From positions 51,341 through 115,340 of the forward strand of contig NZ_JAFREP010000033.1 in assembly GCF_017377855.1 (NCBI RefSeq): a stretch of DNA of 64,000 nt, written 5' to 3'. The notes below the pieces were generated by a model. The model was not told where the DNA came from and did not search any database. It saw nothing but the letters and a program-made list of their open reading frames with translations. The position numbers were made by a program, and so were the translations under genes. This document shows positions 26,566 through 35,939 of the stretch, in pieces (position 1 is the first letter of the stretch; each line of letters begins with the position of its first letter). Source of the DNA: Acanthopleuribacter pedis. Its GTDB lineage: Bacteria; Acidobacteriota; Holophagae; Acanthopleuribacterales; Acanthopleuribacteraceae.

Positions 26566-26746
26566 TAGCCCACATTTCTCACAAGGGCCTCTGCTACGAA
26601 GCAGAAACCTTTGCGATTACTTCGCTTATTCGGTCGATCAATTCTCGACGTAGTACAACTACGCCTCCGTTTGCTCTCTGTCATAATCTTCGTACTCCCA
26701 AAGGTTACAGCTTCTCGCGACGAGGCCTTGTGAGAAATGCGGGCCA
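26566..26746. repeat. Foldback element copy C (181 bp)
   Basis: It begins TAGCCCACATTTCTCACAAG and ends CTTGTGAGAAATGCGGGCCA, so both ends carry single changes. It is oriented like copy B and lies upstream of the gene at 26555 and downstream of the DUF445 gene, both on the minus strand. The central hairpin is GTAGT-ACA-ACTAC, with a C-G to T-A exchange against copies A and B. Confidence 0.88.
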
Positions 26747-26748
26747 CC

Positions 26749-27474
26749 CTATGGGAGGAAGCTGGTGATGAAGCCGATCAGTGCGCCAAACACGCCGCCC
26801 CAGACGACCAGCCAGCCGAGGTGACTGCGAATCATGTCCTGAATGATTTGTTTGACCATTTCGGGCGTGAGTTCCTCGAGGCGGCTTTGGACCATGCTCT
26901 CGATTTTTTCCTGCCACGCCGCGTACAGTTCGCCCGCGGATTCCTCATTTTTGGCAATGGACTCCAGGAATTCGGGTTGCTTGACGATCTCGCGCAATTT
27001 CTCTTGGAGTTTGCGTTTGAAGGGATCGCGCATGGGTTCCAGGGCCTTGGTGCCGCCGAGCATGCCGAGCATGCCGCCGAACTTAGAGGCTTTGATGACC
27101 TCGATAAAAGAATCGTAGATGTAGTCGTAATTGAGGTTGTCGATAATGGGATCGAGATTGATCTGTTTCTTCGCGCCGTTTTTCATGAATTTTTGGATGT
27201 TCTCCACCGTGAAGAACTGATTCATGATCATGTTGCGGATGGCGCTTTTAAACGATTCGAATTTAAGGGGGATAATGCCCGATCCATAGAGACCGGGTAC
27301 CTTTTCAAACAGCATGTGGATCGCCAGCCAGTTGGTGATCGCGCCTGAAAAGCCGAAGTAGCCGGCGCCCAAGACGTGTTCGCGAAACGGATCGGGAACC
27401 ACCGTCTGTCCCAAGATAATGACGACGATACAGATCCCGTTCACCAGCGCGCTTTTATTAATTTTCTCTTCCAT
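26749..27474 (-). CDS. DUF445 family membrane protein
   Basis: The 241-residue protein belongs to the DUF445 family by GYFGFSGAITNWLAIHMLF followed by GSGIIPLKFESFKSAIRNMIMNQF. It has a membrane helix near the N-terminus (LVNGICIVVIILGQTVV), a long amphipathic helical middle and a C-terminal hydrophobic segment (LVVWGGVFGALIGFITSFL). The function of the family is unknown. The start at 27474 is chosen for its AGAAGGG 5 nt upstream; the frame extends 11 codons further without support. It probably shares no operon with its neighbours. Confidence 0.8.
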   Translation of the reverse strand: MEEKINKSALVNGICIVVIILGQTVVPDPFREHVLGAGYFGFSGAITNWLAIHMLFEKVPGLYGSGIIPLKFESFKSAIRNMIMNQFFTVENIQKFMKNGAKKQINLDPIIDNLNYDYIYDSFIEVIKASKFGGMLGMLGGTKALEPMRDPFKRKLQEKLREIVKQPEFLESIAKNEESAGELYAAWQEKIESMVQSRLEELTPEMVKQIIQDMIRSHLGWLVVWGGVFGALIGFITSFLP

Positions 27475-28291
27475 AGTGACCCTTCTGTTCAGCATGAACT
27501 TCGCCAAAAAGGGGAAGTATACCCCAAACAGGCGGCGAGGATGTTTGGAAAGGGAATTGATGGGTGATGTTTGGATGCCGGTACCATGAGTTGGCAGGCG
27601 CTATTTTTCAGGATGTTTTGATGGAATGAAGGGGTGCCGATGGGGGCATGGGTTGCCATGCATAATTTCTAAGGATGTTCGGATGAAATGAGGATGGGCG
27701 ATGGAGCCGTTCTGCCAGCCGATGCGTGGTTACGCCTTGGATGAACGGGAAGCGATTTGGCGGCCACCCACGGTATTGGCGGGGCGCGCATTGGGATGTG
27801 GCGGTGCCGCGTCGTTTTTATCGAAATACCACTGCTCGGGCGGGTTCAGGGTAGCGAAGGCACACGGCCTCACAACTGTTGAACGAGATCAACAAAGTGA
27901 CGGCATCATCCGCGGCGTAATCCAGCTAAAAAGGGGAGACAGGGTAAAATCGCCCATCCTCAAACCTTCGCAAGATCCTGAGAAATAAAACGAAGCACCG
28001 GCAACCTGCGTGGCGGACCGCGTCAAAAAGAGATACCCGGCCAAATCGCCCGCGCCGTCCAACGCGGACCCCGCCAATTCACCGCCCCGCGCATCCTGAA
28101 AAGCCAAAGAAACAAAACACACCATGCCGGATCCCGCCCATCCTCAGACCCATTTCGAACCCTTTCCGATCTTTGCCAGGTGTTTTTTTGTTGAGTCACG
28201 TTCGAAAAAATGCTGAAAATACAGTCGTTCTCCTCTTCGCCTGTCGCCCTTTATCCGATACATCATGTAAAGCCCTTGCCGGCTTTTTGTC
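27475..28291. other. Long intergenic region with degenerate direct repeats
   Basis: About 800 bp with no convincing gene. Two similar 23-24 bp stretches (AGGATGTTTTGATGGAATGA near 27612 and AGGATGTTCGGATGAAATGA near 27673) and a weaker one near 27540 suggest a decayed repeat. A frame at 27701-27988 has no family features and is not called. Confidence 0.45.
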
Positions 28292-29497
28292 GTGAACCAC
28301 GACATGCGCTTTTTCCTCGCCCGGCTTCTGAAGATGTGGGAGTGCCCATTGGTACAATTTTGGATGATCGATGAACTGTCGCCCGACCATCAATCGTTGA
28401 TTGATCGGCTGGCGGAGGAGCAGTTAGAGATCCATCATCCCAAGGCTGTCGCGCCGCTTTTGAGCCGCGAACCGAACGGTGAACCCACTTTGGTTCTCGT
28501 GAATGTGGCTTTCTTGGGGGCCGATTGGGCCGGTTCGATTCGCGCCATCCAGGAAGCGATTGCGCGCGATGGCGGGGTTCTGTTGATTTTGGGTCATGTG
28601 CGCCGACGCCGCGAGATTGAGGCCCGTTTCCAGCCAGGCAGTTTTGACTTTGTCGCCGCGCCCTTGCAAGCCGAGGACGTTTGGCGCCATGTGGAGACCC
28701 ATCTTTCCTTGCTGCGGCTGCGCCGTGAGTTGTGCCTGCAAAATGACCGATTGAAACAGGAAAATACCCGCTTGTTCGAGGCCCAGCAACGCAATGCGCA
28801 GGCTTTGAAGCTTACCGCCCAGGACATCCGCACCCGATTGACCGTGGTTCTGGGCAAGCTTTCTCTTGAGGGCGACCTCTACGGCGAACAAGGTCGCGAC
28901 TTGCGGCGTTATGCCGAAACCATGTTGCGCACGCTTCAAAAGCTCGAAAAGATCGAAGCCGCCCTGGAGGGGCGTATCGCCGTGGAGAACCGACCGGTGA
29001 ACCTGAGTGAAATGCTTGCCGCCCATGCCGAGGAATTTCAAACCCATTTGGACGCCAAACAACAGCGCTTGCGTTGTGAGCTGGACCCTGATTGCCTCAC
29101 CTTGGCTGATCCCATCAAGGTATGGGATGTGCTGGAACCCATTCTGGAGAATGCCGCCAAATTCTCACCCGTCGGCAGCGAGGTGCTTTTGCGGCTGAAA
29201 TGTGGCGAGGGATATTTTAGGATTACCGTCGACGATGCCGGTCCCGGAGTAGAACATGAGTCCATTGAAGCCTTGCTGCGATTTCCCGGAGACGCCGACG
29301 GCCCATGGAAGGGTAAAGCGGAACCCATCAACGACATCGGCTTGGGGCTCCACATTTCCTGGGCGTATGCGCGCCTGTTGGGCGGCCGTCTGGAACTCGA
29401 AAAAAAACCAAAAACCCCTGGTTCCTGTTTTTCGGTTACCTTGCCGCGTGAATGTTTGCCCGATCATCTCGCCGCCACCGGATCGAGTTTCTCCTAA
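28292..29497 (+). CDS. Histidine-kinase-like protein lacking the phospho-acceptor histidine
   Basis: The 401-residue soluble protein has a degenerate receiver-like N-domain (about 20-145; VLVNVAFLG replaces the Asp loop), a coiled coil, a HisKA-like hairpin (ALKLTAQDIRTRLTVVLGKL, where the usual S-H-E sits as A-Q-D) and an HATPase domain: N box EPILENAAKFSP, G1 VDDAGPGVEHE and G2 INDIGLGLHISWAYARLLGG. Without the His it cannot autophosphorylate in the usual way and may act as an ATP-dependent scaffold or pseudokinase. It starts at GTG; ATG 28304 is an alternative. Its 3' end overlaps the modA frame, tying it to molybdate uptake. Confidence 0.75.
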   Translation: MNHDMRFFLARLLKMWECPLVQFWMIDELSPDHQSLIDRLAEEQLEIHHPKAVAPLLSREPNGEPTLVLVNVAFLGADWAGSIRAIQEAIARDGGVLLILGHVRRRREIEARFQPGSFDFVAAPLQAEDVWRHVETHLSLLRLRRELCLQNDRLKQENTRLFEAQQRNAQALKLTAQDIRTRLTVVLGKLSLEGDLYGEQGRDLRRYAETMLRTLQKLEKIEAALEGRIAVENRPVNLSEMLAAHAEEFQTHLDAKQQRLRCELDPDCLTLADPIKVWDVLEPILENAAKFSPVGSEVLLRLKCGEGYFRITVDDAGPGVEHESIEALLRFPGDADGPWKGKAEPINDIGLGLHISWAYARLLGGRLELEKKPKTPGSCFSVTLPRECLPDHLAATGSSFS

Positions 29498-30269
29498 ACC
29501 GCACGCCCGCCTTGGGTTCGGTTCGTTTTTGCTCTGGGTTCTGTTGCTGCCGGCATGCTCCCGATCCAATCCGCTCCCCGTGGTGGACCTTTATGCGGCC
29601 TCCAGTTTGGCCGCACCCTTAGCGGCCGCCTCAGGCGATTTTCGTGCGCGGGGTGGGGCCGAGGTGCGCATCAACAGCGCCGCCAGTTCTGTCTTGGCCC
29701 GGCAGATTGAGGCCGGTGCCGCCGCCGACCTTTTTATCAGCGCCCATCCTCGCTGGATCACTTATTTAACTGAGCGTGCCGAGGTCGAACGGGTCCATCC
29801 CTTGGTCGGCAATCGTCTGGTTCTGGCCAGTCATCGCGATGTTCCGGTGACCTTGGCCGAGCCAGGTGACGGCCTGCGCATCGCCCTGGCCGATGCCGAC
29901 CACGTACCCTTGGGTTGGTACAGCCGACAGGCGTTGCAGAAACAGGGGACCTGGACGGCCTGGCAACCCTACCGCGTGACCACCGAAAACGCCGGGCATA
30001 CCCGACAATTACTCGAGCTTCAGCAAGTGGATTTGGCCGTGCTTTATGCCGGCGACGTGCATCAGGCCGCGTCTTTGCACGTGGTCACCCTGTTTTCGGA
30101 AGACGACCACGAGCCGATCCGTTACCAAATCGCCACCATGCCCGGTGCCGCGCCCGAGGCGACCGCTTTTGTCGCCTATCTCCGTGGTGAAAACGCCGCC
30201 GCGATTTGGCGGCGTTTTGGTCTGGTGCCGCTCGAACCCACCACCGCGGCGCAAGCCGCCGGCGATTGA
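29448..30269 (+). CDS. modA: Molybdate ABC transporter substrate-binding lipoprotein
   Basis: ModA captures molybdate or tungstate for the ModBC importer. Family features are VDLYAASSLAAPLAAASGDF, INSAASSVLARQIEAGAAADLFISAHPRW and NRLVLAS. The signal segment FLLWVLLLPACS carries a lipobox (LPAC), so the mature protein should be anchored to the membrane by a lipidated Cys, unlike the free periplasmic ModA of enterobacteria. The GTG at 29448 gives about 38 residues before the Cys and overlaps the upstream kinase-like gene by 50 bp. No clear ribosome-binding site marks the start, so it is uncertain. Operon: modA-modB-modC. Confidence 0.88.
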   Translation: MNVCPIISPPPDRVSPKPHARLGFGSFLLWVLLLPACSRSNPLPVVDLYAASSLAAPLAAASGDFRARGGAEVRINSAASSVLARQIEAGAAADLFISAHPRWITYLTERAEVERVHPLVGNRLVLASHRDVPVTLAEPGDGLRIALADADHVPLGWYSRQALQKQGTWTAWQPYRVTTENAGHTRQLLELQQVDLAVLYAGDVHQAASLHVVTLFSEDDHEPIRYQIATMPGAAPEATAFVAYLRGENAAAIWRRFGLVPLEPTTAAQAAGD

Positions 30270-30279
30270 GGGGCGGCCC

Positions 30280-30978
30280 GTGTCTTACGAAATGGTGTGG
30301 CAGATTTTGCAAATATCCTTGTCCGTGGCGATCTGTGCCGTGCTCGCCGCCCTAGTGCCCGCCGTGGCCGCTGCTTACGTGCTCGCCCGTTTTTCCTTTT
30401 CCGGTAAAAGCTTGGTTGAGGCCTTGTGTTACGCCCCGCTTGTGTTGCCGCCCGTGGTTACCGGTTACCTCTTGTTGGTGCTCTTCAGCCGCAAGGGTTG
30501 GCTGGGGCGTTGGCTGGCCGATTTCGGCATCCTGGTCCCTTTTACCTGGACTGCCGCCGTGCTGGCCGCCGCCGTGATTGCCTTCCCCCTGCTGGTTCGT
30601 TCCGTGCGTTTGGCTGTTGAACTCGTTGATCCTCGTTTGGAAGAAGCCGCCGCCGGCTTGGGCGCGTCGCCTTGGCGCGTTTTTTTCGGGATAACCCTGC
30701 CACTTGCTTCGCCGGGGGTTTTGACCGGGACCATGCTTGCCTTTGCGCGCTGCCTGGGGGAGTTTGGTGCCACCATTACCTTTGCCGGCAACATCCAGGG
30801 CGAAACGCGCTCGATACCCTTGGCGATTTACACCTACCTTCAACAGCCCGACGCTGAAGCGACGGTTTGGTTTCTGGTCGCCTTGTCCCTGGCGGTTTCC
30901 CTGGCCGCGCTCTGGGGTTCCGAGGTGTGTAACCGGCGCCTGCGTGTTCGTTTGGGAGGGGCCCATGTTGGCGCTTGA
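30280..30978 (+). CDS. modB: Molybdate ABC transporter permease
   Basis: The 232-residue inner-membrane permease has five or six helices and the EAA loop EEAAAGLGASPWRVFFGITLP, which contacts ModC, followed by GVLTGTMLAFARCLGEFGATITFAGN, a ModB hallmark. The GTG at 30280 follows GAGGGG with 6-nt spacing. It overlaps modC by 14 bp. Confidence 0.93.
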   Translation: MSYEMVWQILQISLSVAICAVLAALVPAVAAAYVLARFSFSGKSLVEALCYAPLVLPPVVTGYLLLVLFSRKGWLGRWLADFGILVPFTWTAAVLAAAVIAFPLLVRSVRLAVELVDPRLEEAAAGLGASPWRVFFGITLPLASPGVLTGTMLAFARCLGEFGATITFAGNIQGETRSIPLAIYTYLQQPDAEATVWFLVALSLAVSLAALWGSEVCNRRLRVRLGGAHVGA

Positions 30979-32050
30979 TCTCTGCTTTCGGCGCGGTGAT
31001 TTCGAACTGGTCGTGAACGCCCAAGCCGAAAGCGGGGTGGTCGGGGTGTTCGGTCCATCCGGTTGTGGTAAAAGCACCTTGCTCAAGCTGGTTGCCGGTT
31101 TGTTGAAGCCGCAACGGGGTCGCATTCAAGTCGGCGACCAGGTTTTGTGTGACCCTGAGGCCGGGATTTGGGTACCGCCGCATCGGCGTCGCATCGGCAT
31201 GATTTTTCAGCATGCCCGCCTCTTTCCCCATCTTTCCGTCCAACAAAATCTGCTTTATGGCCACCGCCTGGTACCCCCGGATCAACGTTTCATTCAACCC
31301 GACGAAGTCATCGACCTACTCGAATTGAAAACCCTGTTGGGCAGGCAGCCGGGTTCCCTGTCGGGGGGCGAGGCCCAGCGGGTGGCGCTCGGGCGGGCCT
31401 TGCTGTGCTCACCGCGTTTGCTGCTGTGCGATGAACCTTTGAGCGCCTTGGATGACCGACGGAAAAACCGCATTCTTCCGTTCTTGCGACGGGTTCGCGA
31501 TCATTTCCGCTTGCCCATGGTGTATGTCAGCCATGATTTGGGGGAGATTTTGCAATTGGGCTCCCAGGTGTGGATTATGGAGGGAGGGCGGCTCGTGGCT
31601 CGCGGCGATTACCACGGCGGTGGTCTGGACGCCTGGCTGGCGCCCAACGCGGGCGATCATGTGCTGGTGAATGTGGTCGAAGCCGTGGTTCGGGCGCACC
31701 AAGAGGCGGAGGGCACCACCGAGTTGGTCCTGTCTCCCGTCGGCGAGCCCTGGTTTGCCGCCCGATTTGAGGCCCCCCTCGGCGCAAAGGTGATGGTGGC
31801 GCTTGGCGCCGACGAAATTGCCCTGGTACCCGAGCGGGTGCCCGTGATTTCCGTACAAAACCAGGTGCAGGCCGTGGTGACCGGGCTGGTTCGGCGCGAA
31901 GGACGCGTCCTGTGCCGGCTTGACGCCGGGGTGCCCCTGGTTGTGGCGCTCACCTGTCGTGGTGCCGAACAGTTGGCGCTAAGCGTCGGCCGGAAGGTGT
32001 TTTGTTTGTTTAAAGCGCGCGCCGTCAATCTGTTAGGCATGCAACACTGA
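30965..32050 (+). CDS. modC: Molybdate ABC transporter ATP-binding protein
   Basis: The 361-residue ATPase powers molybdate import. Walker A GPSGCGKST, Q loop MIFQHARLFPHLSV, signature LSGGEAQRVALGRALL, Walker B LLLCDEPLSALD and the switch His VSHD are all intact. The C-terminal ~120 residues form the MOP/TOBE domain, which binds oxyanion and can inhibit transport. The ATG follows GGGAGG within the end of modB. Confidence 0.95.
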   Translation: MLALDLCFRRGDFELVVNAQAESGVVGVFGPSGCGKSTLLKLVAGLLKPQRGRIQVGDQVLCDPEAGIWVPPHRRRIGMIFQHARLFPHLSVQQNLLYGHRLVPPDQRFIQPDEVIDLLELKTLLGRQPGSLSGGEAQRVALGRALLCSPRLLLCDEPLSALDDRRKNRILPFLRRVRDHFRLPMVYVSHDLGEILQLGSQVWIMEGGRLVARGDYHGGGLDAWLAPNAGDHVLVNVVEAVVRAHQEAEGTTELVLSPVGEPWFAARFEAPLGAKVMVALGADEIALVPERVPVISVQNQVQAVVTGLVRREGRVLCRLDAGVPLVVALTCRGAEQLALSVGRKVFCLFKARAVNLLGMQH

Positions 32051-32266
32051 TTTGCATTATGCGGCCGGGGCGACAATAATGGAGCCTATCATCGGTTATC
32101 AACCCAGTGGGGTTCCCGACACGGCCCGTGTTGGAGAAAGCCCTTTTGGGAGTCCGCCGCTTTTGGTGCGTTGTTGAATGTGAACCCTGTGTCCTAAATG
32201 TTGCGCGCGTGGGTTCGTTTTCCGACGTGCGCACCCGATTGGCGGTCGTGTCCCAAGGAGGATTGC

Positions 32267-34018
32267 TTGAAATGTTCGTGGATCATCGTTGCAACCCTGC
32301 TGCTGTTTGTTGTCCCGTTGAGCGCCGCCAATAAGAAACGGCTGAAGCTCAACGAGGAAGAGCGCGATTGGCTGAACAAAGTCGATCTGATCATTACCTC
32401 CGACGAGCTCAAAACGTTTCGCAAACGCCTGCGTACCCATCATGACCGCAAGCGCTTTATCGCGTTGTTTTGGTCCAAGCGTGATCCCGACCTCAACGAC
32501 GATACCAATCCTTTCAAAGAGGGTTACCTGGCCCGATACGACTTCGTCATGGCCCATTTCGAGCGAGCCAAAAGCAAGCGACCGATCACCCCGCGCAGTC
32601 ATATTTTGCTGTTGCTGGGCAAACCCGCCAAAATTGAGTACCGCATTGATTGGGGTTTAATGGGTTTTCGCAACGTCAATCGCCTGCTTAACCACCGGCC
32701 TGAACTGTGGATTTACCACGAGCTTCCCTACGACTATCGACCCAAACGCCTGCGTGTTCAGTTCATTCCTTTTAACCAATGGGGCGATTACTATTCGGTG
32801 ACTGACCCCTATACCGCCCACTGGATTCGCTCCTTGAAGCACAAGTTCATCGTGAACCCCGAGCTGGAAATGGCCCCGGTGGAGACGTTGGACGAAGAAA
32901 ATTACACCTTGGCCGATCCCGATACCTTGCCCGAATTGCCGGACGAACAGTTGGTTCCGCCGCGTCAGGTGAGTGGACCGACCGTCACGCCGACCCAGAC
33001 CGCGGTGACCACCAAACCCGCGGCGTCGCCGGAGCCTGTCACGACGCCCGAGCCCGCCGCGACCCCGGCCGCCGCCACGCCGCGCATTGGTGCGGTGGAG
33101 CCGGCCGGCACCGGCAAGGTCGTGGTCCCGACCACGCCAGGTTTCACGCGCCGTAAAGCGGCTGAAAAAGCACCGGAAGGTTCCACCCTGGCGGTGCCCA
33201 CCACACCCAGTTTGCCCAAGGGTGATGCGCCCGCGGAGTTTAACCGCGCCGCATCCAACGATGTCGGCTTTTTGGCCAACCACGGTTGGTTCAAACGGGG
33301 TAAGGACCAGGGTTTGTTCATGGGGCGCTTGGGTTTCCCCTTGAAAAACCTCGACTTCCAATACCATCGCGAGCAGTACGAGGCGCCGTTTCTGCTGCGT
33401 TACGCCGTGATCAACGCCGCCGGCGAACAGGTGCTCAACCAGCAGGTTTCGCGACGAATTTTGGTTCCCAAAAAAGAACAAATCGAACGCGCGGGCAGTT
33501 ATTTCACCGAGGATTTCGCCCTGGTGCTGAAACCCGACCGTTATGTATTGCAAATGGAGCTGGTTGACCAAAATAATGCGGCAACCTCGTACCACCAAAT
33601 CCCCTTTGAACTCAAATCCGTTGCCGAGGATCGCGTTCAGGTCGTCGACTTTGTGTTGATGGACCCGAATATCGGTCAGGGAGAAGCCACGTTCCAAATT
33701 CGCAACCAACCTTTTGCGCTTCATTTGTCGCCGAACATCCGCCAGGGTTCCGCTTTTTACCCCGTGCTGGAGCTTTCTGGAAATCCTTCCAGCGAAATTC
33801 TCGACTCCATTGTGTTTAGTGTGTTTCGTGGTGATTCTTTGGTGCGGGAATGGCAACTTTTCCCTGAGGAAATGTCGGCGACCCAACAGGGAACCGTGTT
33901 GGTACACCCCGTGTTGGAGAGCCGACAACTGGACGTCGGTGCCTATACCTTGCGTTTTGAAATGGCCTTGGCCGACGGGGAATTGCTGGCGCGCGAGATG
34001 ATGATCGAGATTCGCTAA
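32267..34018 (+). CDS. Exported GWxTD-domain protein
   Basis: The 583-residue protein starts at TTG, five bases after AAGGAGG, giving a signal peptide (KCSWIIVATLLLFVVPLSAA). Residues 25-190 match the GWxTD region found in Acidobacteria and Bacteroidota: LNKVDLIITSDELKTFRKRL, ALFWSKRDPDLNDDTNPFKEGY, ILLLLGKPAKIEY, ELWIYHELPY. A Pro/Thr/Ala-rich linker of about 90 residues follows, then a beta-rich C-terminal half. Function is unknown. The longer frame from 32198 adds 23 residues before the signal peptide and is rejected. The stop overlaps the next ATG (TAATG). Confidence 0.75.
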   Translation: MKCSWIIVATLLLFVVPLSAANKKRLKLNEEERDWLNKVDLIITSDELKTFRKRLRTHHDRKRFIALFWSKRDPDLNDDTNPFKEGYLARYDFVMAHFERAKSKRPITPRSHILLLLGKPAKIEYRIDWGLMGFRNVNRLLNHRPELWIYHELPYDYRPKRLRVQFIPFNQWGDYYSVTDPYTAHWIRSLKHKFIVNPELEMAPVETLDEENYTLADPDTLPELPDEQLVPPRQVSGPTVTPTQTAVTTKPAASPEPVTTPEPAATPAAATPRIGAVEPAGTGKVVVPTTPGFTRRKAAEKAPEGSTLAVPTTPSLPKGDAPAEFNRAASNDVGFLANHGWFKRGKDQGLFMGRLGFPLKNLDFQYHREQYEAPFLLRYAVINAAGEQVLNQQVSRRILVPKKEQIERAGSYFTEDFALVLKPDRYVLQMELVDQNNAATSYHQIPFELKSVAEDRVQVVDFVLMDPNIGQGEATFQIRNQPFALHLSPNIRQGSAFYPVLELSGNPSSEILDSIVFSVFRGDSLVREWQLFPEEMSATQQGTVLVHPVLESRQLDVGAYTLRFEMALADGELLAREMMIEIR

Positions 34019-34734
34019 TGACCTTGCTCTTCCTTTTTTCCGTTCACGCGTTGCTGCTCCAGTTGGACCAAAAAACCATTTTCTATCTTCGCGAGGAAAT
34101 AGAGATGCGGTTGCCCGACGGGGTCGTGGAGGTCAAGCATCGCGATATTTGGATCGGTCTGCGGCGGATGCGCATCGACAACGTTAAAGACGGGACCAGC
34201 ATGATCTACGCGCAGGGTATCAACTCGATGTTTTTGCTGGATCACCGCAAGCGCGAGTACGTTTTCGCCACCTCGGGCAGTGACCGCCGCGTGGCGCAAC
34301 GGCCGTTGTTTGGGTTGGCCGCCTTAGAGAACGGGATGCTGGTGAAACGGGGCAAGTTCGTGACCCCGCTAAAAGAAACGCGCAAGATCGGTGATTTTAA
34401 TTGTCGCGCCTTTGAGCTGAATTACCCGGAAGATTTCGGCCTGACGACCAAGATCTACGCCTCTGAATTGCCCGTGTTCATCAGTCCGCGCACCTTTTTG
34501 AGGATATGGTATGCCGCGGCAGGGGTGAACCCACCCCAGGATGTGCGTTACATCCTCGGTTCATTGATGCGGGAGCTAAAAGGTGTGCCGATTCAGATCG
34601 TCTCGGAAATTGAACAGGAAGGTTTCCAAATTGTCACCACCAGCACCATCACCGTGATCGAGCGACGCCAGGATTTTGAGCCACAATTGTTTGAAATTCC
34701 CAAGGGCTATCGACGCGGCGATCTCGCGTATTGA
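34018..34734 (+). CDS. Exported protein of unknown function (DUF4412-like)
   Basis: The 238-residue protein begins with a short hydrophobic leader (MTLLFLFSVHALLLQ). It then has a pattern of alternating strands (IEMRLPDGVVEVKHRDIWIGLRR, MIYAQGINSMFLLDHRKREY, TRKIGDFNCRAFELNY) like DUF4412/lipoprotein-carrier-type beta folds, which often occur with GWxTD proteins. It is translationally coupled to the GWxTD gene by a one-base overlap. No enzyme motif is seen. Confidence 0.6.
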   Translation: MTLLFLFSVHALLLQLDQKTIFYLREEIEMRLPDGVVEVKHRDIWIGLRRMRIDNVKDGTSMIYAQGINSMFLLDHRKREYVFATSGSDRRVAQRPLFGLAALENGMLVKRGKFVTPLKETRKIGDFNCRAFELNYPEDFGLTTKIYASELPVFISPRTFLRIWYAAAGVNPPQDVRYILGSLMRELKGVPIQIVSEIEQEGFQIVTTSTITVIERRQDFEPQLFEIPKGYRRGDLAY

Positions 34735-35210
34735 ACCTAAGTGGCGCGATAAGCGTTGGTTCTTTTTTTCTAAAGATCTGTTGTAACATGGTTTGGTAAA
34801 AGCGAGCAGGGGTTACGCACGACCGTGCCCGTTGGGTACGGCAAGCGTTTTGACAGGCCGTTGTAGCCCAAAGGTCGGCCCCCTGTGCCGTCTCTCGGTC
34901 GTCATCTTCGTACTTACAAGGCTTTCAGCTTCTCGCGACGAATCCTTGTGAGCAATGCGGCTTAGCTGAAATTACCGGCCGTTATCCGGCTTCTTAGATG
35001 GAACCCCACCCGCCGGATTCCCCATTAAGAGGCGGCATGTTAGGATAGGTGAGGTTTGTGTCGGCTGCCGTGTACTTACTTTATGGCGCCCCTGTGCTCT
35101 GCCCGCTTCGGCCCTGAAACGCGTTTTTTGGGGAAAACGCTTTTTCAATACGCCACGCGAACCGTGGTACGGATCGCCGTGAAAACGGCACAACAACCTT
35201 TGGGGGGACC
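34735..35210. other. Intergenic region with a shortened foldback element
   Basis: It holds foldback copy E at 34864-34964 and otherwise no recognisable gene. A frame on the minus strand is short and lacks features. GGGGGG before 35211 is a plausible ribosome-binding site for the next gene. Confidence 0.5.
34864..34964. repeat. Foldback element copy E, internally deleted (101 bp)
   Basis: Its right half matches copy B almost exactly (TCTCGGTCGT, TTCGTACTTACAAGGCTTTC, CTTCTCGCGACGAATCCTTG, ending TGAGCAATGCGGCTTA). The left half is lost: it starts TAGCCC and jumps to the internal GTGCCGTCTCTC block. It is a decayed or deletion derivative. Confidence 0.8.
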
Positions 35211-35738
35211 ATGAAGGTAGCTACAGAATTGGACTCGATTACGTCCTTAATTGACTGTTGTGGAAGCACAACGGATTTGTGTATCGATTCTCTAACCCGC
35301 ATCCTGGCGAGTTTGGAGCTTGGCGAAGATTGGTTGGCGGAACACTTACCCAATCCCTTGCCGGAGAGCGGCTACCACCGCACGCTTCTCCATCAGGCCA
35401 AGTGTTTTGAAATCGTCCTGGCGACCTGGCCCGTGGGGGGCGGCACCTTGGTTCACGACCACGGTTCTCTAAACAGCCAGGGCGTGGTAAAAGTACTACA
35501 GGGTAACCTGTTTAATCAGATTTACGCATTGCAGGAAGACGGAACCGTTCGCCCCGGTGAGCGCCTGATCGCCGAAACCGGTTCCACCGTTCCGGTCACC
35601 CACGACTTGATTCACGCCATGGGTCACGGCGGTGGTCACCAAGGGGTCGCCGCCAGCTTGCACGTTTACTTCCCTTGGATTGTCGAAGTGCGGTACTGGG
35701 ATCCAAAAACCGGTCTGCCGGTTGAGAACAACCTTTAA
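35211..35738 (+). CDS. Cysteine dioxygenase-like cupin
   Basis: The 175-residue cupin matches type I cysteine dioxygenases, which oxidise L-cysteine to cysteine sulfinate with Fe(II) and O2. Visible are YHRTLLHQAKCFEIVLATWPVGGGTLVHDHGSLNSQG, giving the metal ligands His82 and His84, then VLQGNLFNQIY, THDLIHAMGHGGG with the third His, and SLHVYFPW (compare SLHLYSPP in the family; His151). Bacterial enzymes may prefer cysteine or 3-mercaptopropionate, which cannot be decided here. The ATG follows GGGGGGACC. Confidence 0.82.
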   Translation: MKVATELDSITSLIDCCGSTTDLCIDSLTRILASLELGEDWLAEHLPNPLPESGYHRTLLHQAKCFEIVLATWPVGGGTLVHDHGSLNSQGVVKVLQGNLFNQIYALQEDGTVRPGERLIAETGSTVPVTHDLIHAMGHGGGHQGVAASLHVYFPWIVEVRYWDPKTGLPVENNL

Positions 35739-35773
35739 CCTAAAGTGTCCGATTCGGGTGGACGTAATTGAGC

Positions 35774-35896
35774 AAGTATCGGTGCAGGACGCGCCGAGGG
35801 ATGGAGCGAAGGTGTTGGAAAAAGCGCAGGAAGGTACGTCGAGCATTTTTACGGCACCTTGCCGCCCAACTCTCGGCGCAGGGCGCGCCGATACTT
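35774..35896. repeat. 123-bp inverted-repeat unit between cysteine dioxygenase and M20 peptidase genes
   Basis: AAGTATCGG...GCGCCGAG (35774-35798) is mirrored by CTCGGCGC...CCGATACTT (35872-35896); 19 of 25 positions pair, around 73 bp of unique sequence. It is not related to the foldback family. It may be a small mobile remnant or a structured leader of the next gene. Confidence 0.6.
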
Positions 35897-35939
35897 TTGC
35901 AAGTTTGCCGGCAAGAATCGCTCAGTTTAGGTTTTAATA

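Noticed and set aside
27701..27988. 95-codon ORF in the long gap after the DUF445 gene
   Set aside because: No start signal, no family features, and the surrounding sequence looks like decayed repeat.
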